A stretch of 64,000 nucleotides of DNA, from assembly GCF_900129155.1 (NCBI RefSeq), contig NZ_FQVF01000013.1, forward strand, positions 50,979-114,978, in the 5' to 3' direction. Shown here piece by piece: positions 54,899 through 63,951 of the stretch (the first letter of the stretch is position 1; each line of letters starts with the position of its first letter). The notes under the pieces were generated by a model, which saw only the letters and a program-made list of their open reading frames with translations, did not search any database and was not told where the DNA came from. A program made the translations under genes and the position numbers. This stretch comes from Marinomonas polaris DSM 16579. GTDB lineage: Bacteria > Pseudomonadota > Gammaproteobacteria > Pseudomonadales > Marinomonadaceae.

Positions 54899-56056
54899 CT
54901 AAAACTCCTCCAAACCATTTAATTGGCGAATAATATCCAAAAAAAGATCTCGACCAACAGATATCAAACCATCAGGAAAGTCGTAATCTGGATTGTGTAA
55001 TTGCGGGCTAGCTTGTCCTGCACCCAAAGCAAACATTGCACCCTCTTTTGCTGTAGCGGTGAACTGACCGAAATCTTCTGACCAACGCATTGGCTCATCC
55101 AGCAAGACCAAAGGCGTTTTCGTGGTTTCACAGGCACGAACCACTAAATCGCAACCTTGTTGAGAATTTACGCTGGCCTGAAACACATCATCGTATTCAA
55201 ATGAAATACTTAGATTTTCACTCTTTGCTACTGCTTGAGAGAAGCGCTCGGCCTGCTCTATCAGAGTTTGCATACCTTCATTGCTTTCACTGCGCAAAGT
55301 CACCATGACCACCGCATCACCCGGCGCCGTCCCAAAGGCAATTTCACCTAATTTGGCGTGGATAACCGTTACCCAATTTCGCCCTGCGCCTGCTTGTTGT
55401 GGAATGCTTGCTGGCAGCGAGTTTAGCTCTTGGATAATTTGGCACATGGCATTGGCAGGGCTAATACCATTTTCAGGATGCGCCGCATGTGAGGTTTTGC
55501 CTTTTAGATGGATAATCATGCCTCTAGAAGCACAATTAAAAGTACCTGCTCGCACAGCTACTTTACCCAGTTCTAATCCAGGGTAATTATGTAGGGCAAA
55601 AGCATAGTCTGGAGTAAGAGCGGTAAAACGCGCATCGTTTACGACTTGAATCGCTCCCATTCCGGTTTCTTCTGCTGGCTGAAAGCACAACACAACACGC
55701 CCCTTCTGCGGACGATGCTTCGACAATTCCGCACCCAACGCGGTCACGATACTCATGTGCCCATCATGACCACACTTATGAGAAACGCCTTTCACTTGTG
55801 AACGATGAGCAAAACTATTGGTTTCTTGGATCGGCAAAGCATCCAACTCGCTACGAATCAAAGTCGTTGGTCCACTATCAGCACCATTAAATACAAACGC
55901 CAGACCCGTACCGCCAAGATCGGTAACAACCTCATCCGGCGAGAAAGCTTGAAATTCGTTGAAAATTCGAACCGCTGTAGCCTGTTCTTGATTAGACAGC
56001 TCTGGATTCTGATGAAGGGTTTTACGTAACGCAATTAATTCGTCTAGAGATTGCAT
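54899..56056 (-). CDS. M20-family amidohydrolase (HipO/IAA-amino acid hydrolase-like)
   Basis: It should remove an acyl group from an N-acyl amino acid or similar amide using two metal ions. The 385-residue protein has the M20D features: the LHQNPELSNQE start near 14-24, GHDGHMSIVTALG near 95-107 with HxGH-type ligands, catalytic PAEETGMG near 127-134 and ALHNYPGLELGKV near 153-165. It starts the small operon with the acetyltransferase. M20D enzymes include ectoine-degrading DoeB and hippurate hydrolase; nothing in the window decides among them. Confidence 0.88.
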   Translation of the reverse strand: MQSLDELIALRKTLHQNPELSNQEQATAVRIFNEFQAFSPDEVVTDLGGTGLAFVFNGADSGPTTLIRSELDALPIQETNSFAHRSQVKGVSHKCGHDGHMSIVTALGAELSKHRPQKGRVVLCFQPAEETGMGAIQVVNDARFTALTPDYAFALHNYPGLELGKVAVRAGTFNCASRGMIIHLKGKTSHAAHPENGISPANAMCQIIQELNSLPASIPQQAGAGRNWVTVIHAKLGEIAFGTAPGDAVVMVTLRSESNEGMQTLIEQAERFSQAVAKSENLSISFEYDDVFQASVNSQQGCDLVVRACETTKTPLVLLDEPMRWSEDFGQFTATAKEGAMFALGAGQASPQLHNPDYDFPDGLISVGRDLFLDIIRQLNGLEEF

Positions 56057-56272
56057 GATTGGGCCTGTAGTTTGTAACAGATTTAGTGACAGTCTCAGCT
56101 AAAACGGATCACCAATCAAGCATCCCATAAAACTCACTAACGAAAGCATTTATTCACTTACGCATGAACTCCCACACATTAAGCCTCCATAGTAAAAACA
56201 ACGTCTCCTAAATCATAAACCATAATTAAAAAAGTTCTTTCAATAGCGAATATCCTTACTTTATTAATAAAT

Positions 56273-56291
56273 GTTAATGAAAGTCATTTGC
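56273..56291 (+). promoter_or_regulatory. Fur box, upstream copy
   Basis: GTTAATGAAAGTCATTTGC agrees with the 19-bp Fur consensus at 14 positions and keeps the central AATGA/TCATT symmetry. It lies just above the second box before the heme receptor gene. Confidence 0.6.
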
Positions 56292-56305
56292 ATCAATGAC
56301 CGTTA

Positions 56306-56324
56306 ATTTGTGATAATCATTCTC
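56306..56324 (+). promoter_or_regulatory. Fur box over the -10 region of the heme receptor promoter
   Basis: ATTTGTGATAATCATTCTC has a nearly perfect GATAATCATT-TC right half of the Fur consensus and covers a GATAAT -10 hexamer. Iron-loaded Fur bound here would block the promoter. Confidence 0.75.
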
Positions 56325-56378
56325 ATAAAGGATTGTTTTTTTAGTTCGGAGTAACTTAATGAATCAACGAGAGAAATC

Positions 56379-58523
56379 ATGAAAAAAACGGCTTACCCTG
56401 TTCCCTTATCTTTAATCGCTCTATCCATTATGGCAGCAAATCCTGTCTTTTCCGCAGATACATTAGAAGTAGAACACCAGTTAGACACTGTCACAATTGA
56501 AGCAGATGCTCTATCAGAAAGTGCGCCAAAGGTGGGTAGCTCAGTTTCTAGTATTGATTATAAAGATATCGAAAAAACACTAGTCCGTAATCTAGATGAT
56601 TTAGTCCGCTACGAACCTGGTGTCGATGCAAGCCAAGATTCTCGTTTTGGTATCAGCAGCATCAATATTCGAGGACTTGATGGCGATCGCGTAAAAATCA
56701 GTGTTGATGGCGTAACACAAGCCGATGCATACGGCCCTACAACCACGTATTTAAGAACTGGACGAAATACCGTTGATCTGGATTCATTAGAGTCTGTCGA
56801 AATAATTAAGGGCGGTGATGTTGTAGAAGGCAGTGGTGCCCTTGGCGGCGTTGTAAAGTATAGAACAAAAGAGCCTAGTAGCTTTTTATCCGCAGAAGGC
56901 AATGACACTTCAGGCTCGTTAAAAGCCGGATACAAAAGTGCATCGGATGAATTCAATCAAACACTCACCATTGCAAATCGCACCGGCAAGATTGAATCCT
57001 TGCTTGTATACACAAACCGAGATGGTCATGAAAATGAGAACCATCAAGGTGACGCAGGATCGGATCAGACAGTCGGAGTCAAACGAGCTTCAGTAGACCC
57101 TTCTGACACCGGATCAGACAACGTACTCGCCAAAGTACAGGTGCAAGTAAACCACAATAACCGTATTGGTTTTGTGGGCGAATACTTCCACAGCACGTCA
57201 GAGTCCGACTTATTTTCAGAAAGCTCAGCAACAGATCAACAAAGTTCTGACGACAAAAGTGTCCGCCGCCGTATTGGCTTCTTCCATGAAAACACACAAA
57301 CCAACACTTTATATGATCGCCTAAAATGGCAGGTCGATTATCAAGATACCAAAACCACCAATAAAACACATCGGAGCAATAACAACCGCCTGGTTGATCG
57401 CTTTTATGATGAGGAAAGTACCAGTTTAAAAGCCGATTTAGTGAAACAAATTGACGCTCATCAAATCCGCTATGGTTTAAATTACGATAAAAAGTCTTTG
57501 GAAAATCTAAATAAAGACACAGTATCAGGCACAACCACAGCATCTCGTTTTTCTCCTGTAGCTGATGCCAACATCTTTGGCGTGTACATAGAGGACAGCT
57601 GGGCTGCAACAGATCGACTGACTCTAGTCCCTGCCATCCGCTACGACAATTATAAGTACACAACAACAGGCGACGAATACATAGAGTCATGGGGAAATAA
57701 TGAAAACGAAGCACTCACAGCACAACTGGCTGCCGAATTTGCTATAACGGAAACCTACACGATTTTCGGCAAAACAGGCTCAGGTTTTAGAGCGCCAAAC
57801 TTAGACGAACTCTACTACTACTTCGCAAACTCAGCTTCTTATGGTTCTTACCAAATAACACCAAATCCAGATTTGGAACCAGAAGAAAGTCTCTTCATCG
57901 AAGCAGGTATTCGCGCTCAAAATACATATGGAGCGGCAGAGTTTGTCGCTTTCTACAACGATTATAAAAACTTCATCGAGCAAGTATCTTTAGGCTCTTC
58001 AGCGGCTTTTAGCCTTGGCCAATATACTAATCAAAACCTTAACCATGTGGTGATTAAAGGCGTTGAGATCAAAGGTAATTTAGACCTATCTAAAAGCATC
58101 GATGCCCTTAGTGATGGCTGGGTATTAAATGGAGCCATAGCTTATGCAGAAGGAGATAACCTAGAAAACGGTGAACCGCTCGACAGCATTTCACCGCTCA
58201 GTGCGGTTGTTGGCCTTGGCTACGATTCCCCATCAGAGCAATGGGGTGGAAAGCTCAACCTAACTTGGGCGTCTGGTAAGAAAAAAGAAGACATATCCAC
58301 CAGCAAACAATGGCTTGCTACATCGGATTACAACCTTGTTGACCTGACAGCCTATTACAAACCGACGCAAAACCTCACTTTTAACGCCGGTCTTTTTAAC
58401 CTAACCGACGAAAAATACATGAATTGGAATGACATTCGTAACCTAACCAATACGAGCACTAACTTGAATAGATACACCCGTGCAGGTCGTAATTTTGGCA
58501 TAGATGCAACCTTGTCATTCTAA
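56379..58523 (+). CDS. hmuR: TonB-dependent heme/hemoglobin receptor
   Basis: It brings heme across the outer membrane with TonB energy. The 714-residue protein has a signal peptide (cleavage near residue 26), a TonB-box-like LDTVTIEA segment at 36-43, a plug domain (INIRGLDGDRVKISVDGV near 95-112, IIKGGDVVEGSGALGGVV near 139-156) and a C-terminal barrel. The receptor signature FRAPNLDELYY lies near 470-480, and the last residue is the aromatic F. It leads a heme-uptake operon and lies under two Fur boxes, so it should be induced by iron lack. Confidence 0.92.
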   Translation: MKKTAYPVPLSLIALSIMAANPVFSADTLEVEHQLDTVTIEADALSESAPKVGSSVSSIDYKDIEKTLVRNLDDLVRYEPGVDASQDSRFGISSINIRGLDGDRVKISVDGVTQADAYGPTTTYLRTGRNTVDLDSLESVEIIKGGDVVEGSGALGGVVKYRTKEPSSFLSAEGNDTSGSLKAGYKSASDEFNQTLTIANRTGKIESLLVYTNRDGHENENHQGDAGSDQTVGVKRASVDPSDTGSDNVLAKVQVQVNHNNRIGFVGEYFHSTSESDLFSESSATDQQSSDDKSVRRRIGFFHENTQTNTLYDRLKWQVDYQDTKTTNKTHRSNNNRLVDRFYDEESTSLKADLVKQIDAHQIRYGLNYDKKSLENLNKDTVSGTTTASRFSPVADANIFGVYIEDSWAATDRLTLVPAIRYDNYKYTTTGDEYIESWGNNENEALTAQLAAEFAITETYTIFGKTGSGFRAPNLDELYYYFANSASYGSYQITPNPDLEPEESLFIEAGIRAQNTYGAAEFVAFYNDYKNFIEQVSLGSSAAFSLGQYTNQNLNHVVIKGVEIKGNLDLSKSIDALSDGWVLNGAIAYAEGDNLENGEPLDSISPLSAVVGLGYDSPSEQWGGKLNLTWASGKKKEDISTSKQWLATSDYNLVDLTAYYKPTQNLTFNAGLFNLTDEKYMNWNDIRNLTNTSTNLNRYTRAGRNFGIDATLSF

Positions 58524-58600
58524 GACACACTCAAAGTATTTATTAACGTGAACTAAGTACTCATTAACATCAACAAAATACTTACTAGCACCAATGAAAT

Positions 58601-58629
58601 AAACAAGGGAAAACGTTTCCCCCTTGTTT
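58601..58629 (+). terminator. Hairpin between receptor and heme-degradation genes
   Basis: AAACAAGGG (58601-58609) pairs with CCCTTGTTT (58621-58629), and GAAA/TTTC adds inner pairs. TTTA-TTT follows. It lies within a 123-bp gap just before the hmuS ribosome-binding site and may act as a partial terminator, giving more receptor than transporter. Confidence 0.65.
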
Positions 58630-58646
58630 ATTTACGGAGAATTCAT

Positions 58647-59744
58647 ATGTCAGTCAACAACGAAGCACCTAAAGTTAAAACAGCAAATACTGCCAATCAT
58701 CTTGCTTACTCGCGATACCTAGAAGTTGTTTCATCAAGCCAAGCACCACGAGCTCGGGAACTGGCCAAACAACTGAACATCAGCGAAGGCGAATTAGTTG
58801 CTTGCCGACAAGGCATAGAAACATGGGCAATAAAGCCGCCATTTCAAGATCTATTGGCGCTGCTAGAAGGCGTAGGTGAAGTGATGACCATCACTCGCAA
58901 TGATGAAGCCGTACACGAAACCACTGGGACATATCATAAGTTCAGCTTTATGGAAAAAAGCAACATGGGTCTCGTTCTATCGGACGACATTGATTTACGT
59001 CTCTTCATTGGCCAATGGCACAGCGCATTCCATGTCGTCGAAAATGGCCGCCATAGTATCCAGTTTTTCAACGCTCATGGCTTAGCACTTCATAAAATCT
59101 ATCGCACAGACAATACTCTGTCCGAAAAATGGGATGCTCTCATAACTGAATTTCGTGACGCTTCCCCAGTTACCCCAACTTATTTACCGTTAGAAGAGGA
59201 GCAAGAACCTATCAGCGAACTACCAGCTAATTTTGACCAAGCTCGTTTCGCTATAGAATGGTCAGAGCTAAAAGATGTTCATGAATATCATGGCATGCTC
59301 AAAAGGCACGGCCTTTCTCGTACTCAAGCTTTGTCCCAAATTGGTGATCAATGGGCGACAAAACTAGAACAAGACAGTGTAAAAAACGCTATAACCTTTG
59401 CTGAAGAAAAAAACTGCAACATCATGGTGTTTGTTGGTAACAAAGGCTGCATCCAAATTTTCAGCGGCGAAGTACATCGCCTTATGCAACAAGGCCCTTG
59501 GTTCAATGTATTAGACCCAGGCTTTAACTTGCACCTAAGAGAAGATTTGATCGCAGAAACTTGGGCTATTAAACGACCAAGTAGCGACGGCATTATTACT
59601 TCTATTGAAGCATTCAACGCCAAAGGCGACTCCATTTTAACGCTATTTGGCAAACGCAAACCGGGTAATCCTGAACTACCGCTATGGCAAAACATAGTAG
59701 AGAAAGTGATTAGTCTAAGCGCTAAACAGGAGACGACATCATGA
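58647..59744 (+). CDS. hmuS: Hemin-degrading/heme-trafficking protein HmuS/HemS
   Basis: It binds heme in the cytoplasm and either carries it or helps to open the ring to free iron. The 365-residue protein has the internal two-fold repeat of the ChuS/HemS family: RARELAKQLNISEGELVA near 36-53 begins one half, and LSRTQALSQIGDQWATKL near 223-240 begins the other. Length is standard. A GGAG site precedes the ATG. Its stop overlaps hmuT by 4 bp. Confidence 0.92.
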   Translation: MSVNNEAPKVKTANTANHLAYSRYLEVVSSSQAPRARELAKQLNISEGELVACRQGIETWAIKPPFQDLLALLEGVGEVMTITRNDEAVHETTGTYHKFSFMEKSNMGLVLSDDIDLRLFIGQWHSAFHVVENGRHSIQFFNAHGLALHKIYRTDNTLSEKWDALITEFRDASPVTPTYLPLEEEQEPISELPANFDQARFAIEWSELKDVHEYHGMLKRHGLSRTQALSQIGDQWATKLEQDSVKNAITFAEEKNCNIMVFVGNKGCIQIFSGEVHRLMQQGPWFNVLDPGFNLHLREDLIAETWAIKRPSSDGIITSIEAFNAKGDSILTLFGKRKPGNPELPLWQNIVEKVISLSAKQETTS

Positions 59745-60583
59745 GCCGAAAGCCGCTTATTTTCGTTACCCTGATGGTATTAGGATCACTTAGCAGCACT
59801 TTCAGTTTTGCTCAGCGCGTTGTCAGCATAGGCGGAACAGTCACAGAAATCGTCTATTTACTTGGTGCTGACAAGCAACTCGTTGCCAGTGATACCAGTA
59901 GCATCTACCCCGATAAAGCGAACCAAATGCCCAAAGTCGGCTACCAACGCACTCTATCGGCAGAAGGCGTGCTGAGCGTTCATCCAGAACTCTTACTCAT
60001 CACGCCAGCAGCAGGACCTGCTAAAGTATTGCAGCAGCTAAAAGATACTGGTGTGAAAATCGTTACTATTGATTCGCCGGATACCAAACAGGGTATTTTT
60101 GATAAAGTTTCACAAGTCGCTCAGGCATTAGATCAAGAAATCGCTGGCAAGCAGGCTATTGATAGCATTAAGCAAGCCTTTGATGAATTAGCTATTCCTG
60201 AATCTTGGAAAAAACGTCCTCCTCGTTTGCTGTTTGTCTTACAAATGGGTGGTGCTCCTATGGTAGCAGGACAAGGAACGGCTCCCGATGCGCTGTTTCA
60301 TCTAGCTGGGGCGATCAATGCCGTAAATACCATAAACGGCTATAAAGCACTTACCCCTGAAGCCATTCTACTCGCCCAACCTGATGCCATTGTTGTCACT
60401 CAACAGGGGCTTACACGAGCAGGCGAGCAAGCCATTTGGTCTTTACCTGGAATGGCTTCGACACCAGCGGCAAAAGCCCAACGCTTAATATCCTTAGATG
60501 CTTTATTAGCATTAGGGCTAGGTCCAAGGACACCGCAGGCGATTCAGTTTATACATCAACAACTTGAAGACTGGGCGCCATGA
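59741..60583 (+). CDS. hmuT: Heme ABC transporter substrate-binding protein
   Basis: It carries heme through the periplasm to the HmuUV importer. The 280-residue protein has a signal peptide (cleavage near residue 25, SFA-Q) and a class III binding fold with the RVVSIGGTVTEIVYLLGA start near 26-43 and the YQRTLSAEGVLSVHPELLL segment near 68-86, typical of HmuT, where a conserved Tyr binds the heme iron. It overlaps the genes on both sides by 4 bp. Confidence 0.93.
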   Translation: MSRKPLIFVTLMVLGSLSSTFSFAQRVVSIGGTVTEIVYLLGADKQLVASDTSSIYPDKANQMPKVGYQRTLSAEGVLSVHPELLLITPAAGPAKVLQQLKDTGVKIVTIDSPDTKQGIFDKVSQVAQALDQEIAGKQAIDSIKQAFDELAIPESWKKRPPRLLFVLQMGGAPMVAGQGTAPDALFHLAGAINAVNTINGYKALTPEAILLAQPDAIVVTQQGLTRAGEQAIWSLPGMASTPAAKAQRLISLDALLALGLGPRTPQAIQFIHQQLEDWAP

Positions 60584-61593
60584 AACGCGCCTTTTATTCG
60601 CAAACCCCTTATCCAGTCCTAATCCTAGCGTTGTTTATTGTGGGGATATTTGCGTTAACGCAAGGAGCCTATTCGATTTCATGGCGAAATCTTTTTCTGT
60701 CTTCCATGAATGACATAGACCGGCAAATACTGATGACGGTTCGCTTACCTAGGTTACTCATGGCTGCTCTGGTCGGGGCTGCACTCGCTGTGTCTGGCGC
60801 GTTAATGCAAGCATTATTTCGTAACCCATTGGCAGATCCTGGCTTATTAGGCGTCTCATCTGGCGCTTCCGTTTTTGTCGGCATTCTGATTGTTCTCAAT
60901 CCTTTAGCAGGTAACTTACCACTGTGGGCACAATCTTATATGCAAAGCGCAGCAGCGTTTTTGGGCGCGGTACTAACCTGCTGGTTGATTTTTCAATTAT
61001 CCAAACACAAGGGCCAAGTATCTGTGCTGCATTTACTCCTTGCTGGTATCGCCATTAATGCCTTATCAGGGTCAGCAACAGGGTTACTTACTTACGTAAG
61101 TAATGATGAGCAACTAAGAGCCTTAACTTTTTGGGCAATGGGAAATTTAGGCGGCGCTAGATGGGAACAAGTTGCTGTTATTGCGAGCATTTTATTACCA
61201 ATGCTTTGTTATGTTTGGCGTCAATCTAAAAACTTAAATCTGTTATTACTTGGCGAAGAAGAAGCCCGTTATTTAGGGCTAGATGTCGAGAGCTTCAAAA
61301 TAAAGCTCATCGCCATTGTGGCGTTATGTGTCGGCGTGACCGTTGCCTTTACAGGTCTTATTGGCTTTATTGGACTAATGGTCCCTCATCTCATTCGTAT
61401 GCTCTTTGGTGCCGATAACCGCATTGTTGTTCCCTGCTCTGCCTTATTAGGTGCCAGCTTACTAACAGGAGCAGATACCTGGGCTCGGCTTTTAGTCATT
61501 CCAGCTGAACTGCCTGTTGGCTTGGTCACCAGCTTACTGGGTGGGCCATTTTTCTTATGGCTACTTTTAAAAAATATACGAGAAACAAGCTAA
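60580..61593 (+). CDS. hmuU: Heme ABC transporter permease
   Basis: It is the FecCD-family inner-membrane channel for heme. The 337-residue protein has about ten helices. Typical segments include VRLPRLLMAALVGAALAVSGALMQ-like sequence near 49-72, RNPLADPGLLGVSSGA near 76-91, and GFIGLMVPHLIRMLFGADNR near 261-280. ATGA coupling joins it to hmuT, and its TAA stop shares a base with the hmuV start. Confidence 0.95.
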   Translation: MKRAFYSQTPYPVLILALFIVGIFALTQGAYSISWRNLFLSSMNDIDRQILMTVRLPRLLMAALVGAALAVSGALMQALFRNPLADPGLLGVSSGASVFVGILIVLNPLAGNLPLWAQSYMQSAAAFLGAVLTCWLIFQLSKHKGQVSVLHLLLAGIAINALSGSATGLLTYVSNDEQLRALTFWAMGNLGGARWEQVAVIASILLPMLCYVWRQSKNLNLLLLGEEEARYLGLDVESFKIKLIAIVALCVGVTVAFTGLIGFIGLMVPHLIRMLFGADNRIVVPCSALLGASLLTGADTWARLLVIPAELPVGLVTSLLGGPFFLWLLLKNIRETS

Positions 61594-62390
61594 TGCTTAA
61601 CATCAGCCAACTCACGCTTATTCGATCTGGGAAAAACTTGTTAGAAAATGTTTCTCTTAGCATTCAGCCTGGACAACTTACTATTATTCTTGGGCCAAAC
61701 GGCGCGGGAAAATCGACGTTATTAAAATGCTGCTCAGGCGCTCTTCAAGCAGATGCAGGGCACATCACGCTAGATAAAAAACTGTTGTCGAATTGGTCGC
61801 TAGCAGACCTCGCCAAAAAGCGCGCCGTATTGACTCAGCAAATACATCTGCCTTTCGCATTAACCGTTAAAGAAGTGGTTTCTCTTGGACTCGCCCCATG
61901 GGCATTGTCAGATCAGCAAGCCACGAAGTTAATCCATGACACCTTAGTCGAAGTTGGCATGCCAGACACAGAAACTCGTCAATACGCCAGCTTATCCGGA
62001 GGAGAACAGCAACGTATCCAACTCGCAAGAGTCTTAGTTCAGCTCTTCGCAGACAAGCCCTCACGAACAAGAAAACAATCTCAAGAAGGTAAATACTTAT
62101 TATTAGACGAACCCATTTCAGCACTCGACTTGCACCAGCAGCAACGAGTCTTAAGGCTACTTAAAAACCTTGCCCAAAAAGGGTTGGGGATTTTCTGCAT
62201 CCTACACGACATCAACCTAGCAGCACTCTATGGCGACAAACTCGTCCTATTAGAAAAAGGCAAAGTCATCTTCAACAGTGAGCCAAAAAGACTCGCCCAA
62301 GGCAACACTATAGAAGCCGCTTATCAGGCGGACTTGATTCGTCTATCTCACCCAGATAATCAGTTACCGCAGTGGCAGTTTAGGCAGTGA
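61593..62390 (+). CDS. hmuV: Heme ABC transporter ATP-binding protein
   Basis: It powers heme import. I start it at the ATG at 61593, overlapping the hmuU stop (TAATG), instead of an ATG 12 codons earlier inside hmuU. The 265-residue protein has Walker A GPNGAGKST near 35-43, signature LSGGEQQR near 140-147, Walker B LLLDEPISALD near 171-181 and switch HDINLAAL near 202-209. It carries a HmuV-type insertion rich in Arg/Lys between the signature and Walker B. It ends the heme operon, 4 bp from a converging MATE gene. Confidence 0.94.
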   Translation: MLNISQLTLIRSGKNLLENVSLSIQPGQLTIILGPNGAGKSTLLKCCSGALQADAGHITLDKKLLSNWSLADLAKKRAVLTQQIHLPFALTVKEVVSLGLAPWALSDQQATKLIHDTLVEVGMPDTETRQYASLSGGEQQRIQLARVLVQLFADKPSRTRKQSQEGKYLLLDEPISALDLHQQQRVLRLLKNLAQKGLGIFCILHDINLAALYGDKLVLLEKGKVIFNSEPKRLAQGNTIEAAYQADLIRLSHPDNQLPQWQFRQ

Positions 62391-62394
62391 CTCC

Positions 62395-63765
62395 TTATGC
62401 CACTTCCCTTGGAGAAGCGATTCGTTTGCCCTCATAGCGACGTAAAACAATTTGGAAGCGTACAATAAGAATCGCCGCTAACAAGGTTAACCCCGCACCT
62501 AAACCAATGTAAAAGCCTCGCAGCGATAAGGTTTCTGCCCACGGGCTGTAATGCGACAACCAAAAGCCAAACGGAATACTTAAGCCAAACAAAGACGCTG
62601 CAAAAGCGATCATAGTTGAACGCGTATCACGGAATCCTCGCAAGGCACCAGTAAATACCGTTTGCAGCATATCGGGGAACTGATAACAGGAAGAGATCAA
62701 CAAAATGCTCGCCGCCAAAGCCACTACTTCAGCATTGTTACTATAGATATACGGAATCTGGTTATGGAAAACTTGAGTAATAATAAAACAGGTACTCACA
62801 TAAGAAAGCCCTAGCCAAACAATCACTCGAATACGCTTTCTAACGCCATCCACACCTTCTTTCGACATGGCTTTTGCTACCACTATCGCTGTCACAGCAC
62901 TCATGGCCATCATTGGCGTAAACAAGAAAGAAGTGTAAGACATAACGATCTGACCGCCGCCTAACGCTAGATCACCAAAAGATGAAATCAACCACGTCAT
63001 AGAAGAAAACAAGCCGACTTCAAAAGCAAAGGCAAAGCCCGCTGGCGCGCCAACATTCAGTAGAATCGAGAACTTACGTGTATAACGCCACACTAAACGG
63101 GTAAATAACGGGGTTTTATTGATAAAACGGTCGTAAACTAAAAACATCGACACCGCTAAATACAAGGATAAAGCAGACGCCAACGCCGCGCCTTTTGCAC
63201 CCATTTCTGGAAAGCCAAAATTGCCAAAAATCAGCACATAGTTAAATAAGATATTTAGTGCTAGACCGAAGCTTGCGACAAACAGCGGAAAACCTGGACG
63301 GCCAGCCGCTTCAAACAGATTTTTATACGCCGTCATCAAAGCCAACATAGGAAGAGCAGGTGCGAAAATATACAAGTATGAAACGGAAACTTGTCTTGTT
63401 TCTTCTTCCGTCGCCATCAAACCGGCGAAATATGGCAATAAGAAGATAGCCACCAAGCTCGCCAATAAACCAAGTCCTACTGATAAGCCAACCGCTTGCG
63501 ACATATATAGGTTAACTAGTTTTGGTTGTCGACCATGTAAATGACGCGTCACCAAAGGCGTAAGACCGAATGTCACGCCAATCAAGAAACAACCAACCGG
63601 TAGCCATAAACTCGATGCCAAACCAACAGCAGCCAAATGCAACGCGCTGTAATGCCCTAACATGATGGTATCGACCACACTGATCGACAGCTCCAATGTC
63701 ATCGTCAGAACCATAGGAAATAACAAATGCAGAACTTCTTTTAACACTGGGAAACGCTTAACCAC
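62395..63765 (-). CDS. MATE-family multidrug/sodium antiporter (NorM-like)
   Basis: It is predicted to export cationic drugs or metabolites in exchange for sodium ions or protons. The 456-residue protein has twelve hydrophobic segments and the MATE opening LHLLFPMVLTMTLELSISVVDTIMLGHYS-like stretch near 12-40. The typical GFPEMGAKGAALAS segment lies near 184-197, and GALRGFRDTRS lies near 366-376. It converges on the heme operon. Its upstream side holds the repeats at the window end, and no regulator is seen. Confidence 0.92.
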   Translation of the reverse strand: MVKRFPVLKEVLHLLFPMVLTMTLELSISVVDTIMLGHYSALHLAAVGLASSLWLPVGCFLIGVTFGLTPLVTRHLHGRQPKLVNLYMSQAVGLSVGLGLLASLVAIFLLPYFAGLMATEEETRQVSVSYLYIFAPALPMLALMTAYKNLFEAAGRPGFPLFVASFGLALNILFNYVLIFGNFGFPEMGAKGAALASALSLYLAVSMFLVYDRFINKTPLFTRLVWRYTRKFSILLNVGAPAGFAFAFEVGLFSSMTWLISSFGDLALGGGQIVMSYTSFLFTPMMAMSAVTAIVVAKAMSKEGVDGVRKRIRVIVWLGLSYVSTCFIITQVFHNQIPYIYSNNAEVVALAASILLISSCYQFPDMLQTVFTGALRGFRDTRSTMIAFAASLFGLSIPFGFWLSHYSPWAETLSLRGFYIGLGAGLTLLAAILIVRFQIVLRRYEGKRIASPREVA

Positions 63766-63851
63766 ACATCACCGCCGACTATCCATAGAAAACGCAAAAA
63801 AACGACCGAGTAATTTAACACCGATCGCCATACATTGCACCAAATCACCTA

Positions 63852-63900
63852 TAGGTCGGCCTTTAGGCCGACAAAAGCCCGATATCACCAAACTAAAACC
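63852..63900. repeat. 49-bp palindromic repeat, copy 1
   Basis: The unit begins TAGGTCGGCC and contains a 7-bp hairpin (GTCGGCC/GGCCGAC), followed by a conserved tail AGCCCGATATCACCAAAC. It is found again exactly 100 bp later. Such REP-like units are usually dispersed extragenic repeats. Confidence 0.85.
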
Positions 63901-63951
63901 TTGACGCGCTAAAACACGACCTACAAAAACCTAAAAAAAATCAATCACATG

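Larger units (their letters stand above)
56057..56378. other. 322-bp intergenic region with the heme operon control site
   Basis: This divergent gap contains no gene I can support. Its right third carries two Fur-like boxes and a possible promoter (TTGCAT at 56288-56293 and GATAAT at 56312-56317, spacer 18). The left part should hold the promoter of the M20 gene, but I see no clear element there. Confidence 0.6.

Noticed and set aside
57079..57714. 211-codon open frame antisense to the heme receptor
   Set aside because: The heme receptor reads through with full domain structure. The antisense product is rich in Cys and Trp and looks random.
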